DNA of 32,572 bases from Nitrospiraceae bacterium (GCA_020356065.1 CP070632.1:1903161-1935732), one strand, 5' to 3'. Shown: positions 1 to 7,634, counted from the stretch's first letter. The notes: generated by a model from the letters alone, not told the origin. Numbers and translations: made by a program.

Positions 1-2988
1 TGTCATGGTGCAAGCCTTCAGGACCCGATCAGATCAGATTGTGACCGCTGCCATACTTCAGGAGGATCATCAAAAGTACTGTATCCTGATCCATGGCCGT
101 TTGGATTTGGATCGGCCCCTGATGTGCAGGTGCATTCCTCAACAGTAGTGGGTACACAGTATGGCAACTGGGACATGGACTGCATGACCTGTCATAATCC
201 CCACCTGCAGGAGCAGAATGCAGCATATGGGACATCATACGGAAAGTATATCAAGGAGTACATCTGCTTTGACAATTCAGCGACAGGCAGAGGAAATTTT
301 GAAGAGATAGTAGAGTTCACTGCAGCGACAGGACCGGGATCGTTTACCGACGGACTTCCTTATAATGAGAACATCTGTGAGATGTGCCACACTCTGTCTA
401 ATCATCATCGGAGAGATGGATTGGCTCCTGGTGACTGGGACGGAGTGCCGGGAAGCAGCACCTATATCGGTCATAATGATGGGGGACCTGATCCGTGCAC
501 TGACTGCCACCTTCATAATGAGGGATTTAAACCCGGAGCAGCTGGACAAAGCCATGACACACACTTAAACAGTATAAAAGGACCGGGCCTTGATTGCGAA
601 ACAGGCTGTCACGGAGCAAGTAGCCCACCTCTTTTTGCAGATGGCAATGATCTTACCAATACTACAGTCTGTGATAACTGCCACAGCCCGGGAGGTACAT
701 TTGATGGTGTGAATGATCCTCAGACCGGTGCAAAATCAAACTGGACAGATGGTGTGTATAACGGTAAAACACTCACTGCCGGTAAGGAAATGTGGTGTGC
801 CGGCTGTCATGACAATGCGCCTTCAAACTCAAAGATAGACGGCACAGGAGTGAGTGCCGGGAATATAACAGGTGATAATGCTACAGTTGGATTCTACGTA
901 ACCGGCCACGGAAATGACCCGGGGGTCAACTGCGTCCAGTGTCATGATGCCTCTAAAAAGCATATTGACCACTTGTTTACCCCTGTTGAGGATGTAGTCA
1001 GGGTGTGGGAAAATCCAACCAATTACCGCTTTTATGATGGAAAGGGAATGTCATTGCCCCATACGCGTATGCCTGCACCAGTACTTGATGATTTCAGGTT
1101 GTGTTTTACCTGTCATGATGAGACATTGTTTGACAGTGCAGACCTGACAACGAACTTCAGAATCGAAAATCCCCCGTTCAGCTCATGGCTTGAAACAACA
1201 TATAACCTGCACTACTTCCATCTCTTCGATTTTGGCAATTATAGCGGAACAAATTGTATCCTCTGCCATAATCCACATGGAACTGACCGACCGGTCATGG
1301 CAGATGCTGCATTCGCCGGTACATTCTCATTTCTGACATTTAATGCAGGTCAAGGCAATTATGTTGAACTGACAGACCCTGTGGACTGGCATAATCCCGC
1401 ACTGAATGCGGGAGGAATGATAACACAGAACGGACCCTGTTTCAACTGTCACTCCGGTGTGCCTGATGAACAGACCCTTGCTGCCGGTCTCGGACCTGCT
1501 GAGGGCGTTGACGACGGGTGGTATCTAAGGCAATTCAATACTCACTCATTTCCCGTTAACTTTGATGTTGATGGTGACGGTTTAAGCGATGCCGAGGACA
1601 ACTGTTCAGGAGTGATAAACGATCAGACCGACAGTGACGGAGATGGCATCGGTGATGACTGTGATAACTGTGTGAATGATGCGAACTCTTTACAGATTGA
1701 CACGGACAATGACGGTGTTGGAAATGTATGCGACCAGTCCTGTGATACATCTGTCCTTGAATGGAGATTTCAGTTCGGTGCAGACATGCCTGTCGGCGGC
1801 AGCCTGTCAGACAGAGCAGAGGCGCTCACACTTGATGGTAACGGAAACATATTTGTGACAGGCCATGCAACCGGAAATTTTACCGGCTCTTCTACGCCGA
1901 ATTATTCATTTGGAGCTGATGTTTTCCTGAGGAAATACGATTCTCTTGGTAATGTTCTGTGGACCGAGAAAGCAGCATCTGCGCTTAATAGTGATGTAGC
2001 AAGAGACATTGCCCTGGACAGCAACGGTAATATTTATGTTGCTGGCTATACAAAGGGTTCATTTCCGAATAACAGCAATCCGGCGGAAGGAGTAACATTC
2101 GATCTGTTTGTAGTTAAATTCGCTCCTGGCGGCACCATTTCCTGGATTAAGCAGCTTGGCACAGCCCAGGATGATCAGGCATTTGCAATGGCTATAGACA
2201 GTAATAACAACATCTATGTATCCGGATCTACAAAGGGTGATCTTTGCGGCACACTCAACGGAACAAGTGACTATTTCCTGATCAGGTTTGATCCCAATGG
2301 AAATAATGTGTGTGTTGATCAGTTCGGAACAGCGGATGCTGACGATGCACAGGATGTTGCAGTAGATAGTGCAGGCAATTCCTATGTTGTTTTTGGCACA
2401 TACGGCAGTCTTCCCGGTTTCACCAATATTGGTGATTATGATTCATTCATTATCAAGTATGATCAGGCAGGAAGTCGGCAGCAGACACTTCAGATAGGAA
2501 CTATGGGAATCGATAAAGCCATTTCGGCTGCCGTAGGAGCAGGTGACAGTGTCTACATTACCGGTACAACAACCGGTTCCTTGACCGGTCAGCAGACTTC
2601 GGGTTTTAGTGAGATCTTTCTCATTAAATATGACTCTGCAGGAGTTCCACAATGGACAAGCCAGAAGAACGGGCAGGTTGTTACCGTAGAAAAAATAGCC
2701 GTTGATCCTTCAGGCAATTCGTATATATCCGGTTTCACTACTGTACCTCTGTATGGAATGGATCATTTTGGAACTACTGATGTCTTCCTTGTTAAATTTG
2801 ACTCAGCAGGAAATTTTGCATGGGCCGAATCATGGGGTGGACTCTGGGCGGATCATGTCGTCGATATAGCACTTGACAATACAGGAAATCATTATATGAC
2901 CGGCTATACTGAATATGAATTTCCGCCGAATACGAACCTCACCGGTTATGACGCGATTCTGCTGAAGGGATCTGAAGTCTGCCCTTAA
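1..2988 (+). CDS. Secreted multihaem c-type cytochrome with TSP3 linker and SBBP beta-propeller (5' partial)
   Basis: The reading frame is open at the left edge and its first codons read Cys-His, the end of another haem motif, so the N-terminus and signal peptide lie outside the window. Eleven complete haem-binding motifs follow: ten CXXCH (first CDRCH at 40-54, then CMTCH, CEMCH, CTDCH, CDNCH, CAGCH, CVQCH, CFTCH, CILCH, CFNCH) and one CX3CH (CETGCH near 596-613). From about 1561 come Asp-rich thrombospondin-type-3 calcium-binding repeats (DVDGDGLSD, DSDGDGIGD, DTDNDGVGN). From about 1760 to the stop there are seven units of the type ALDxxGNxYVxG, an SBBP (PF06739) seven-blade propeller. The family role is electron transfer in the periplasm or on the outer surface; substrate and partner are unknown. 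The frame ends in a hairpin. Confidence 0.9.
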   Translation, partial: CHGASLQDPIRSDCDRCHTSGGSSKVLYPDPWPFGFGSAPDVQVHSSTVVGTQYGNWDMDCMTCHNPHLQEQNAAYGTSYGKYIKEYICFDNSATGRGNFEEIVEFTAATGPGSFTDGLPYNENICEMCHTLSNHHRRDGLAPGDWDGVPGSSTYIGHNDGGPDPCTDCHLHNEGFKPGAAGQSHDTHLNSIKGPGLDCETGCHGASSPPLFADGNDLTNTTVCDNCHSPGGTFDGVNDPQTGAKSNWTDGVYNGKTLTAGKEMWCAGCHDNAPSNSKIDGTGVSAGNITGDNATVGFYVTGHGNDPGVNCVQCHDASKKHIDHLFTPVEDVVRVWENPTNYRFYDGKGMSLPHTRMPAPVLDDFRLCFTCHDETLFDSADLTTNFRIENPPFSSWLETTYNLHYFHLFDFGNYSGTNCILCHNPHGTDRPVMADAAFAGTFSFLTFNAGQGNYVELTDPVDWHNPALNAGGMITQNGPCFNCHSGVPDEQTLAAGLGPAEGVDDGWYLRQFNTHSFPVNFDVDGDGLSDAEDNCSGVINDQTDSDGDGIGDDCDNCVNDANSLQIDTDNDGVGNVCDQSCDTSVLEWRFQFGADMPVGGSLSDRAEALTLDGNGNIFVTGHATGNFTGSSTPNYSFGADVFLRKYDSLGNVLWTEKAASALNSDVARDIALDSNGNIYVAGYTKGSFPNNSNPAEGVTFDLFVVKFAPGGTISWIKQLGTAQDDQAFAMAIDSNNNIYVSGSTKGDLCGTLNGTSDYFLIRFDPNGNNVCVDQFGTADADDAQDVAVDSAGNSYVVFGTYGSLPGFTNIGDYDSFIIKYDQAGSRQQTLQIGTMGIDKAISAAVGAGDSVYITGTTTGSLTGQQTSGFSEIFLIKYDSAGVPQWTSQKNGQVVTVEKIAVDPSGNSYISGFTTVPLYGMDHFGTTDVFLVKFDSAGNFAWAESWGGLWADHVVDIALDNTGNHYMTGYTEYEFPPNTNLTGYDAILLKGSEVCP

Positions 2989-3007
2989 AATAAAACGGGC
3001 AGATTTC
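2974..3007. terminator. Hairpin at the convergent 3' ends of the cytochrome gene and the 110-aa gene
   Basis: An 11-bp stem (2974-2984 with 2997-3007, one G-T pair) encloses a 12-base AT loop. The left arm uses the last codons of the cytochrome gene. There is no clean T-run after either side, only AT-rich sequence, so it is a weak intrinsic terminator or an mRNA 3'-end stabiliser serving both converging genes. Confidence 0.5.
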
Positions 3008-3009
3008 AA

Positions 3010-3342
3010 TTAAAAATCAGGGAATATCTTGATCTCAAGCTCTCTGCTGTTTTCAAGATGCTGAACGGCGGTTAATATGCCGCCCTCAACATATTCCAGC
3101 TTGAAGTTGCCAAAGCCCTGCCTTACGACATTATGGGCATCAGAGGGACAGCCGGCCTCACAGCCAGCTACTCCCTTTATCATCCTCGTGATCAGTTTAT
3201 CTAGTTCATATGATTCAAGGGCAACTTTGTTTTTATTCCCGAATTCAATAATATCGTTCATGACCGCTGATATATCAAACCTGAAAGGGTTTTTAATATC
3301 TACAGGCAGTGAATTATTTCCAATCCTGATATCCAAATCCAT
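3010..3342 (-). CDS. Small hypothetical protein with CEAGCPSDAH motif
   Basis: 110 residues, not recognised. The start is supported by GGAGG a few bases upstream (GGAGGTTAATACATG). There is no signal peptide or membrane segment. The N-terminal half is hydrophilic with an alpha/beta pattern; residues about 59-69 carry a Cys-x3-Cys-Pro-x2-Asp-Ala-His cluster that could bind metal, followed by a conserved-looking stretch of alternating hydrophobics (FGNFKLEYVEGG) ending in KIFPDF. It is the last gene of a minus-strand run pdxA-rdgB-this gene, about 93 bases after rdgB with a heptamer repeat pair between them, so co-transcription is possible but not certain. No function is assigned. Confidence 0.75.
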   Translation of the reverse strand: MDLDIRIGNNSLPVDIKNPFRFDISAVMNDIIEFGNKNKVALESYELDKLITRMIKGVAGCEAGCPSDAHNVVRQGFGNFKLEYVEGGILTAVQHLENSRELEIKIFPDF

Positions 3343-3364
3343 GTATTAACCTCCATTTTTTAAA

Positions 3365-3442
3365 AAGTGAAAAGTGCGAAGTGAAAAGTAAAAAAAATTA
3401 TAAGCCATGACCTCTTGCCTCTTACCTCTCACTTCTTACTTC
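3365..3442. repeat. Two facing heptamer-repeat arrays
   Basis: Array 1 at 3365-3392 is four heptamers of AAGTGAA type on the plus strand. Array 2 at 3411-3442 is four heptamers plus a partial one of GAAGTGA/GAGGTAA type on the minus strand. The arrays are roughly complementary and could fold into a long imperfect hairpin in the minus-strand transcript. Array 2 overlaps the last codons and TAA stop of rdgB. Confidence 0.7.
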
Positions 3443-4038
3443 TTTTCATTCAGCAGATATTTCTGAAGCTCCCTTAGCGCATGTGCCCTGTGGCTGACCG
3501 CGTTTTTTTCTGCATCACTCATCTCTGCAAATGTCCTGTTGGAGCCATCGGGATAAAAAAGCGGGTCATATCCAAAGCCGCTGGTTCCTTTTGATGCCAT
3601 GCCGATGTGCCCTCTTACATAACCCATAAAGGTCTTAATCTCATCCTCTGATGCAAGGGCGATACAGCAGACAAATTGTGCCCCTCTTTTATCTTCCGGG
3701 ACGTCTTTCAAAGCCCGGAGCAGCTTTTCGTTATTTGCCTCATCATCAGCATCTTCTCCTGCATAACGGGCAGAATAAACACCCGGGTCACCATCCAGGG
3801 CATCCACCTCAAGTCCCGAGTCATCCGCAAGGGCGGACATCCCTGTATGACCGGCTACCTCTTTTGCCTTTTTTATTGCATTGGCCTCAAAGGTGTCGCC
3901 ATCTTCCACAACGTCATCCATGGCAGGAAAGTCATCAAGGCTATATATCACTGGTACCGTATCCATGACAGCAAAAATCTTTTTGATCTCTTCAATTTTT
4001 TTCCTGTTTTTTGATGCAAGCACAATGTTCATGTTCAT
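3436..4038 (-). CDS. rdgB: XTP/dITP diphosphatase (HAM1/RdgB family)
   Basis: 200 residues, the usual length of the family, which hydrolyses dITP, XTP and ITP to monophosphates and keeps deaminated purines out of DNA. All hallmarks are present: SKNxxK near residues 9-14, the E-x-G-x-TF-x-x-NA block at about 45-54, LADDSGLEVDAL at 70-81, GVYSARYAG at 86-94, GFGYDPLF at 154-161 and SHRAHA at 182-187. The first of two close ATGs was taken (4038); the second at 4032 is equally possible, and the only ribosome-binding signal is a weak AGG. It sits 52 bases after pdxA in the same direction. Its stop codon lies inside a heptamer repeat, so the last residues (NEKK) may have been set by that repeat. 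Confidence 0.95.
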   Translation of the reverse strand: MNMNIVLASKNRKKIEEIKKIFAVMDTVPVIYSLDDFPAMDDVVEDGDTFEANAIKKAKEVAGHTGMSALADDSGLEVDALDGDPGVYSARYAGEDADDEANNEKLLRALKDVPEDKRGAQFVCCIALASEDEIKTFMGYVRGHIGMASKGTSGFGYDPLFYPDGSNRTFAEMSDAEKNAVSHRAHALRELQKYLLNEKK

Positions 4039-4090
4039 TATTTGTTTCTTTTACCTGAATTATATTGTTCGTATTACAGATAATGTTTAC

Positions 4091-5074
4091 CTATTTACGG
4101 TGAGATATTTTTGCTGCCAGTTTTATTGCCTCTATCATGCTTGTCGGATCAGCCCTGTTCTGCCAGGCGATGTCAAAGGCGGTACCATGATCAGGCGATG
4201 TCCTTATGAAGGGCAAACCGACTGTCATGTTCACCCCTGAATCAAATGCCAGCATTTTAAAAGGTATCATCCCCTGATCATGATACATGCAGACAACAAT
4301 ATCAAACTCGCCCTTATATGCCTTATGAAAGACCACATCAGGCGGATAAGGACCGCTTACCCTGATCCCTGTTTTCTTGCACGCATCAACAGCCGGAACT
4401 ATTGATCTGCCCTCTTCTCTTCCCATGACTCCTGATTCTCCTGCATGCGGGTTCAGCCCTGCAACAGCAATTCCAGGATTTTGAATTCCCAGAAGTTCAG
4501 CACCTTTTACGGCCAGTCTGATGGTCTTTACAACACCTGCTTTTGTAATTTTTTTAGGGACATCCTTAAGAGGTATATGTATTGTACAGAGAATGATCAT
4601 TAATTTTCTGCTCACAAACATCATGGAAAACTCTTTAATCCCTGTAAGATCTGCAAGGAGTTCAGTATGTCCGGGCCATAAAAATCCTGCCATGCTAAGG
4701 GATTTCTTTGAAATTGGGGCTGTTACGATACCTTCAACATCTCTGTTCAGAGCAAGCTCAACAGCTTTTTTAATATACCTGACAACCGCTCTGCCCGCAC
4801 CCTTTGAAAGGCTGTTCATTTTAAATTGAAAGGGTGATTTAATTTCTAAGACATTAATAACATTCACGTCAGATATGCTCTCATCAATGCCCTGTACAGT
4901 TTTGACGTGCAGCTTTAAGGATGACCTCCTGACAGCATCCCTTAATATCCCTGAATCACCAATCACAACAGGAATGCATGAGCGTTTCACTGTCTTATGT
5001 GCAAGCGCCTTTGCAATAACTTCCGGCCCGATACCACCCGGTTCTCCCATTGTTATGGCAATCTTTTTTTTCAT
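4091..5074 (-). CDS. pdxA: 4-hydroxythreonine-4-phosphate dehydrogenase
   Basis: 327 residues, matching the family length. PdxA oxidises 4-phosphohydroxy-L-threonine with NAD in DXP-dependent pyridoxal phosphate synthesis; it is a cytoplasmic dimer. Visible signatures: MGEPGGIGPEVIAKAL at the N-terminus, TAPISKKSL and PGHTELLADLTG (about 118-144), NPHAGESG, YHDQGMIPFK and the C-terminal TSPDHGTAFDIAW. The three expected divalent-metal histidines are H166, H210 and H265. The PLP-dependent aminotransferase in this window would use the cofactor, but nothing links the genes directly. Probably first gene of a pdxA-rdgB transcript. Confidence 0.96.
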   Translation of the reverse strand: MKKKIAITMGEPGGIGPEVIAKALAHKTVKRSCIPVVIGDSGILRDAVRRSSLKLHVKTVQGIDESISDVNVINVLEIKSPFQFKMNSLSKGAGRAVVRYIKKAVELALNRDVEGIVTAPISKKSLSMAGFLWPGHTELLADLTGIKEFSMMFVSRKLMIILCTIHIPLKDVPKKITKAGVVKTIRLAVKGAELLGIQNPGIAVAGLNPHAGESGVMGREEGRSIVPAVDACKKTGIRVSGPYPPDVVFHKAYKGEFDIVVCMYHDQGMIPFKMLAFDSGVNMTVGLPFIRTSPDHGTAFDIAWQNRADPTSMIEAIKLAAKISHRK

Positions 5075-5138
5075 CGTTTATACAGTATTGAATAGTTAAT
5101 GCTTAACCAGAGTTTGTAAATAAACAAGTCAATGAAGT

Positions 5139-5219
5139 CGTCATTCCCGCGGTCTGTTGGGCGGTAATCCAGTGTATTTAGTAATTCCTGGATGCCCGAT
5201 CAATGACTTCGGGCAAGAT
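5139..5219. repeat. GTCATTCCCG-type palindromic element, copy A
   Basis: Begins CGTCATTCCCGC and ends CTGGATGCCCGATCAATGACTTCGGGCA-like, lying between pdxA and ridA. The right half is nearly identical to copy E at 14928-14952 (GGATGCCCGATCAA then TGACTTCGGGCA). Non-coding in both strands; dispersed REP/MITE-like debris. Confidence 0.6.
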
Positions 5220-5276
5220 AACACACATACTATCCGTGTTCGTACAAGCTCTATTTATCAGGCATATAATTCAACT

Positions 5277-5672
5277 TCATACATTTTGCGGCAATGCCAC
5301 GATCGCGTCAAGTTCAACCTGTACATCAAGCGGCAGTTTTGCAGCCTGGATCGTGCTCCTTGCAGGCGGATTGTTTGAAAAATATCTGGCGTATACTGCA
5401 TTGAACCTCGGAAAGTCTTCCATGTCTGCAAGAAAACAGGAAACTCTCAGGACATCCTCAAGAGTAGATCCGGCATCTTCAATAATTGACCGAAGATTAT
5501 TGAGTGCTGCTTCAGTTTCATCTTCAATAGTGCCTCTTACAAGTTCACCGGATTGAGGGTCTAAAGGTATCTGCCCTGATATATATATTAATCCGTTATG
5601 TATGACTGCCTGAGAATACGGCCCAACAGGTGCAGGGGCATTTTCGGTCATAAAGATTCTCTTATGTATCAT
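5277..5672 (-). CDS. ridA: RidA family reactive enamine/imine deaminase
   Basis: 131 residues, full length for YjgF/YER057c/UK114 proteins. Family members hydrolyse 2-aminoacrylate and related enamines released by PLP enzymes. Seen: APAPVGPYSQAV near the N-terminus, ISGQIPLDP, the active-site arginine R105 in NPPARSTIQ, and E120 in VQVELDAIV, the positions typical of active RidA. The start has a GGAG upstream (AGGAGACAAAT then ATG). It is divergent from the DUF2892-desulforedoxin-rubrerythrin operon and shares its 173-base control region. Confidence 0.95.
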   Translation of the reverse strand: MIHKRIFMTENAPAPVGPYSQAVIHNGLIYISGQIPLDPQSGELVRGTIEDETEAALNNLRSIIEDAGSTLEDVLRVSCFLADMEDFPRFNAVYARYFSNNPPARSTIQAAKLPLDVQVELDAIVALPQNV

Positions 5673-5720
5673 ATTTGTCTCCTCACACTTTTTAGATAGA
5701 GTACAACAAGAAGATTTTTC

Positions 5721-5749
5721 TTGACAACTGCTGGTTCCGGAAATACACT
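5721..5749 (+). promoter_or_regulatory. Candidate sigma-70 promoter for the rubrerythrin operon
   Basis: A perfect -35 TTGACA (5721-5726), 17 bases, then TACACT (5744-5749, four of six consensus). An alternative is a perfect -10 TATAAT at 5765-5770 inside the PerR-like box, but it lacks a good -35. Confidence 0.45.
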
Positions 5750-5763
5750 TTATAGTAGACAGA

Positions 5764-5778
5764 ATATAATGTTTATAA
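5764..5778 (+). promoter_or_regulatory. PerR/Fur-type operator
   Basis: ATATAATGTTTATAA matches the PerR box TTATAATNATTATAA at 12 of 14 defined positions. It lies just downstream of the proposed promoter and upstream of three genes for peroxide/oxygen defence, the classic setting for PerR repression in anaerobes. The match is seen; regulation by PerR is inferred. Confidence 0.5.
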
Positions 5779-5782
5779 AGTG

Positions 5783-5822
5783 ATGTATTAACAATTTTAT
5801 CGTCTCACAGGAATGTATTAAC
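5783..5822 (+). repeat. Direct repeat ATGTATTAAC, two copies
   Basis: ATGTATTAAC occurs at 5783-5792 and 5813-5822, 30 bases apart (about three helical turns), between the PerR-like box and the ribosome-binding site. It could be a second operator or chance in AT-rich DNA. Confidence 0.3.
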
Positions 5823-5845
5823 CTCTAATCCCAAAGGAGGCAGCC

Positions 5846-6055
5846 ATGAAACAAAACATGGGAGCCGCTGACCGCTTCATCAGAAGTGCACTTGCAATTA
5901 TAGTGGGAATTATGTATTTTACAGGTCATATTTCGGGCATAGCCGCCATAGTGCTGGGAATTATTGCAATAGCTTTTATCCTGACCAGTGCTATTGGACA
6001 CTGTCCTCTTTACACGCCTTTAAAAATATCCACATATAAAGAGGGAAAAAAATAA
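5846..6055 (+). CDS. DUF2892 (YgaP-like) inner-membrane protein
   Basis: 69 residues with a strong ribosome-binding site (AAAGGAGG, 7 bases before ATG). The N-terminus MKQNMGAADRFIRSALAI is the hallmark of DUF2892, followed by two membrane helices (about 14-30 and 33-50) and the typical GHCPLYTPL segment with a single Cys. The biochemical role is unknown; family members are often found beside rhodanese, rubredoxin or redox-stress genes. Here it is the first gene of an operon with desulforedoxin and rubrerythrin, 50 bases ahead of the former. Confidence 0.88.
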   Translation: MKQNMGAADRFIRSALAIIVGIMYFTGHISGIAAIVLGIIAIAFILTSAIGHCPLYTPLKISTYKEGKK

Positions 6056-6105
6056 AGGGTCTCATATGAAATATATTAATTTAAAAGAAATTCTGGAGGA
6101 ATACC

Positions 6106-6243
6106 ATGAGCGTTGAAAAAGCTGGAGAAGAGTACAGATGTAATATTTGCGGTAATGAAGTAAAAGTAACAAAGGCAGGGGGCGGTGAACTGGTCTGCTG
6201 CGGAGAACCAATGGAAAAAACCGCAGGAGAGGAGGTTGCTTAA
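6106..6243 (+). CDS. Desulforedoxin-like small iron protein (45 aa)
   Basis: A 45-residue gene easily missed by length cut-offs. It has CxxC (CNICG, residues about 12-15) and adjacent cysteines in LVCCGEPM, the FeS4 centre pattern of desulforedoxin and of the N-terminal domain of desulfoferrodoxin; the intervening [12 protein letters not shown] is typical. GGAGG stands 7 bases before the ATG. Its TAA stop overlaps the rubrerythrin ATG (TAATG), implying translational coupling. It lacks the superoxide-reductase iron domain, so by itself it can only be an electron carrier, plausibly for the rubrerythrin encoded next. Confidence 0.88.
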   Translation: MSVEKAGEEYRCNICGNEVKVTKAGGGELVCCGEPMEKTAGEEVA

Positions 6244-6821
6244 TGTCGAAGTCAATAAAGGGATCTAAAACTGAACAAAATCTTTTAAAGGCCTTTGCAG
6301 GTGAATCACAGGCCAGGAACAGGTATACCTATTTTGCGAGTAAAGCAAAGAAGGAGGGGTTTGAGCAGATTGCTGCCCTCTTTCTGGAAACAGCTGAGAA
6401 TGAAAAGGAACATGCCAAGGTCTTTTTTAAACATCTGGAAGGCGGTGATCTGGAAATTACCGCATCCTACCCTGCCGGACTTATCGGAAGTACGAAAGAA
6501 AATCTGGACCATGCAGCAGACGGCGAAAAACTGGAATGGACGATGCTGTATGCTGACTTCGAGAAGGTAGCGCGTGATGAAGGTTTTCCTGACGTAGCCG
6601 AGTCGTTCAAACAGATAGCAAAGGTTGAGCAATTTCATGAGAAAAGATACAGGAAGCTTTCAGCTAATGTTGAAAGCAACAGTGTTTTTAATAATCCTGC
6701 AGGGAATAAGTGGCATTGCAGAAACTGTGGGTATGTTCATGAAGGGGCTGAGGCTCCGGCATTATGCCCTGCGTGCAATCACCCACAGGCCCATTATGAA
6801 TTGCTGGCAGAAAACTACTAG
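6243..6821 (+). CDS. rbr: Rubrerythrin
   Basis: 192 residues, the standard length. N-terminal ferritin-like four-helix domain with the full set of di-iron ligands for this family: E21, E54, H57, E95, E98, E129 and H132. C-terminal rubredoxin-like domain with C159-x2-C162 and C175-x2-C178 holding one iron. Rubrerythrins reduce hydrogen peroxide to water in the cytoplasm of anaerobes, taking electrons through the rubredoxin site. Start codon overlaps the stop of the desulforedoxin gene. A PerR-like box lies in the operon's control region, consistent with peroxide induction. A degraded MITE-like repeat follows immediately after the stop. Confidence 0.96.
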   Translation: MSKSIKGSKTEQNLLKAFAGESQARNRYTYFASKAKKEGFEQIAALFLETAENEKEHAKVFFKHLEGGDLEITASYPAGLIGSTKENLDHAADGEKLEWTMLYADFEKVARDEGFPDVAESFKQIAKVEQFHEKRYRKLSANVESNSVFNNPAGNKWHCRNCGYVHEGAEAPALCPACNHPQAHYELLAENY

Positions 6822-6826
6822 AATCT

Positions 6827-7022
6827 GTCTCAAAAGCATCGTTTATCCTTAATCAGCCAATTATTGTCATTCCCGCAAGAGGAGCGCGTCGGGAATCAGC
6901 CTTCAGGTAAGATTCCGGACAAGCCGGAATGACAGAAAATATCAGCCGCGTTAAAGAGTAAATGCGACTGCCTGCCAGCAAAGAGGTATAGAATGACAAT
7001 TAATAGCACTTATTGTGAGATA
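6827..7022. mobile_element. Degenerate MITE-like element, copy 1 (contains palindrome B)
   Basis: Aligns end to end with the intact element at 13940-14090: TCTCAAAA near the left end, TATCCTT, TTGTCATTC(C/T)CGCAAG, GAGCGCG-CGGGAATC, AGATTC-GG-AAGCC-GAAT, and a right end TTGTGAGATAG matching TTTTGAGGTAG. The terminal repeats are decayed and about 40 extra bases sit in the right half. The internal GTCATTCCCGC...GCCGGAATGAC palindrome spans 6866-6934. Confidence 0.55.
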
Positions 7023-7050
7023 GTATCTAACATATTTCTGAATGTATTAT

Positions 7051-7296
7051 TTATTTCTTGAATAGCTCATTCAGAATAGTTTCAATCTGCTGGGGCGTCA
7101 ACCATCCATTCTCCAGGAATATGCTTCCGATCAATTTATGAGGCTTGCCGGCCAGGTTATCATCAAGTTGTCTTGACAGGGCTACTTTTGCGTTGTCTGG
7201 AGTCACAAAACCTTTTTCAACTGCAATTTGTGCAAAACGTGGACAATACTTTTCAGAAAGTTCTTTATCAATATCCTTTTCATTATCCTTACTCAT
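7051..7296 (-). CDS. Small hypothetical protein, possible GspE N-terminal-like helical fold
   Basis: 81 residues with a clear ribosome-binding site (GGGAGGAG 7 bases before ATG). After a charged N-terminus it reads CPRFAQIAVEKGFVTPDNAK and then LIGSIFLENGWLTPQQIETIL: two copies of the 'x-G-h-x-T/P-x-x-x-h' helix pattern seen in the N-terminal domain of type II secretion/pilus ATPases (MshEN/GSPII_E_N). It has no membrane segment. This may be a free-standing member of that fold; the resemblance is by pattern only and no function follows. It stands alone, flanked by repeats and an AT-rich spacer. Confidence 0.78.
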   Translation of the reverse strand: MSKDNEKDIDKELSEKYCPRFAQIAVEKGFVTPDNAKVALSRQLDDNLAGKPHKLIGSIFLENGWLTPQQIETILNELFKK

Positions 7297-7634
7297 TATT
7301 CTCCTCCCGATTGTTTGACGTATAATTAATGTTACACATGGTACCGCAGCATCAACATGTCACCACAAAACCTGACTGTCCGATTCGCCTTTCCATCAAA
7401 TACATGAAATCCAATATACCATAAATTCAATCAATCGTAAAGAATAACATACCTTCGCATACATTCGATGTCTTGCACATTATTGATCTTCAATTTTATC
7501 AAAAAACGCATGTTCATTTTTAACGCTGTCTATAAAAGTTTAACAATTGATTGACGATATGATAATTGATAAACCATATTCGCTGACAAACCATGGCTTG
7601 CCTGCATGGCTGAAATATGTATTCATAATGTGGG
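7297..7634. other. 338-base non-coding spacer
   Basis: AT-rich and without a credible gene. It holds the upstream region of the 81-aa gene (minus) and the 3' side of the DUF362 gene. Near 7541-7574 there is weak TGAT-rich, roughly periodic sequence reminiscent of the heptamer repeats elsewhere. No promoter could be fixed with confidence. Confidence 0.5.

Noticed and set aside
3365-3442. CRISPR-like array
   Set aside because: Units are 7 bases, contiguous and degenerate, with no spacers.
3651-4240. Overlapping plus-strand frames of 105-119 codons
   Set aside because: They lie antisense to rdgB and pdxA, whose catalytic motifs are complete.
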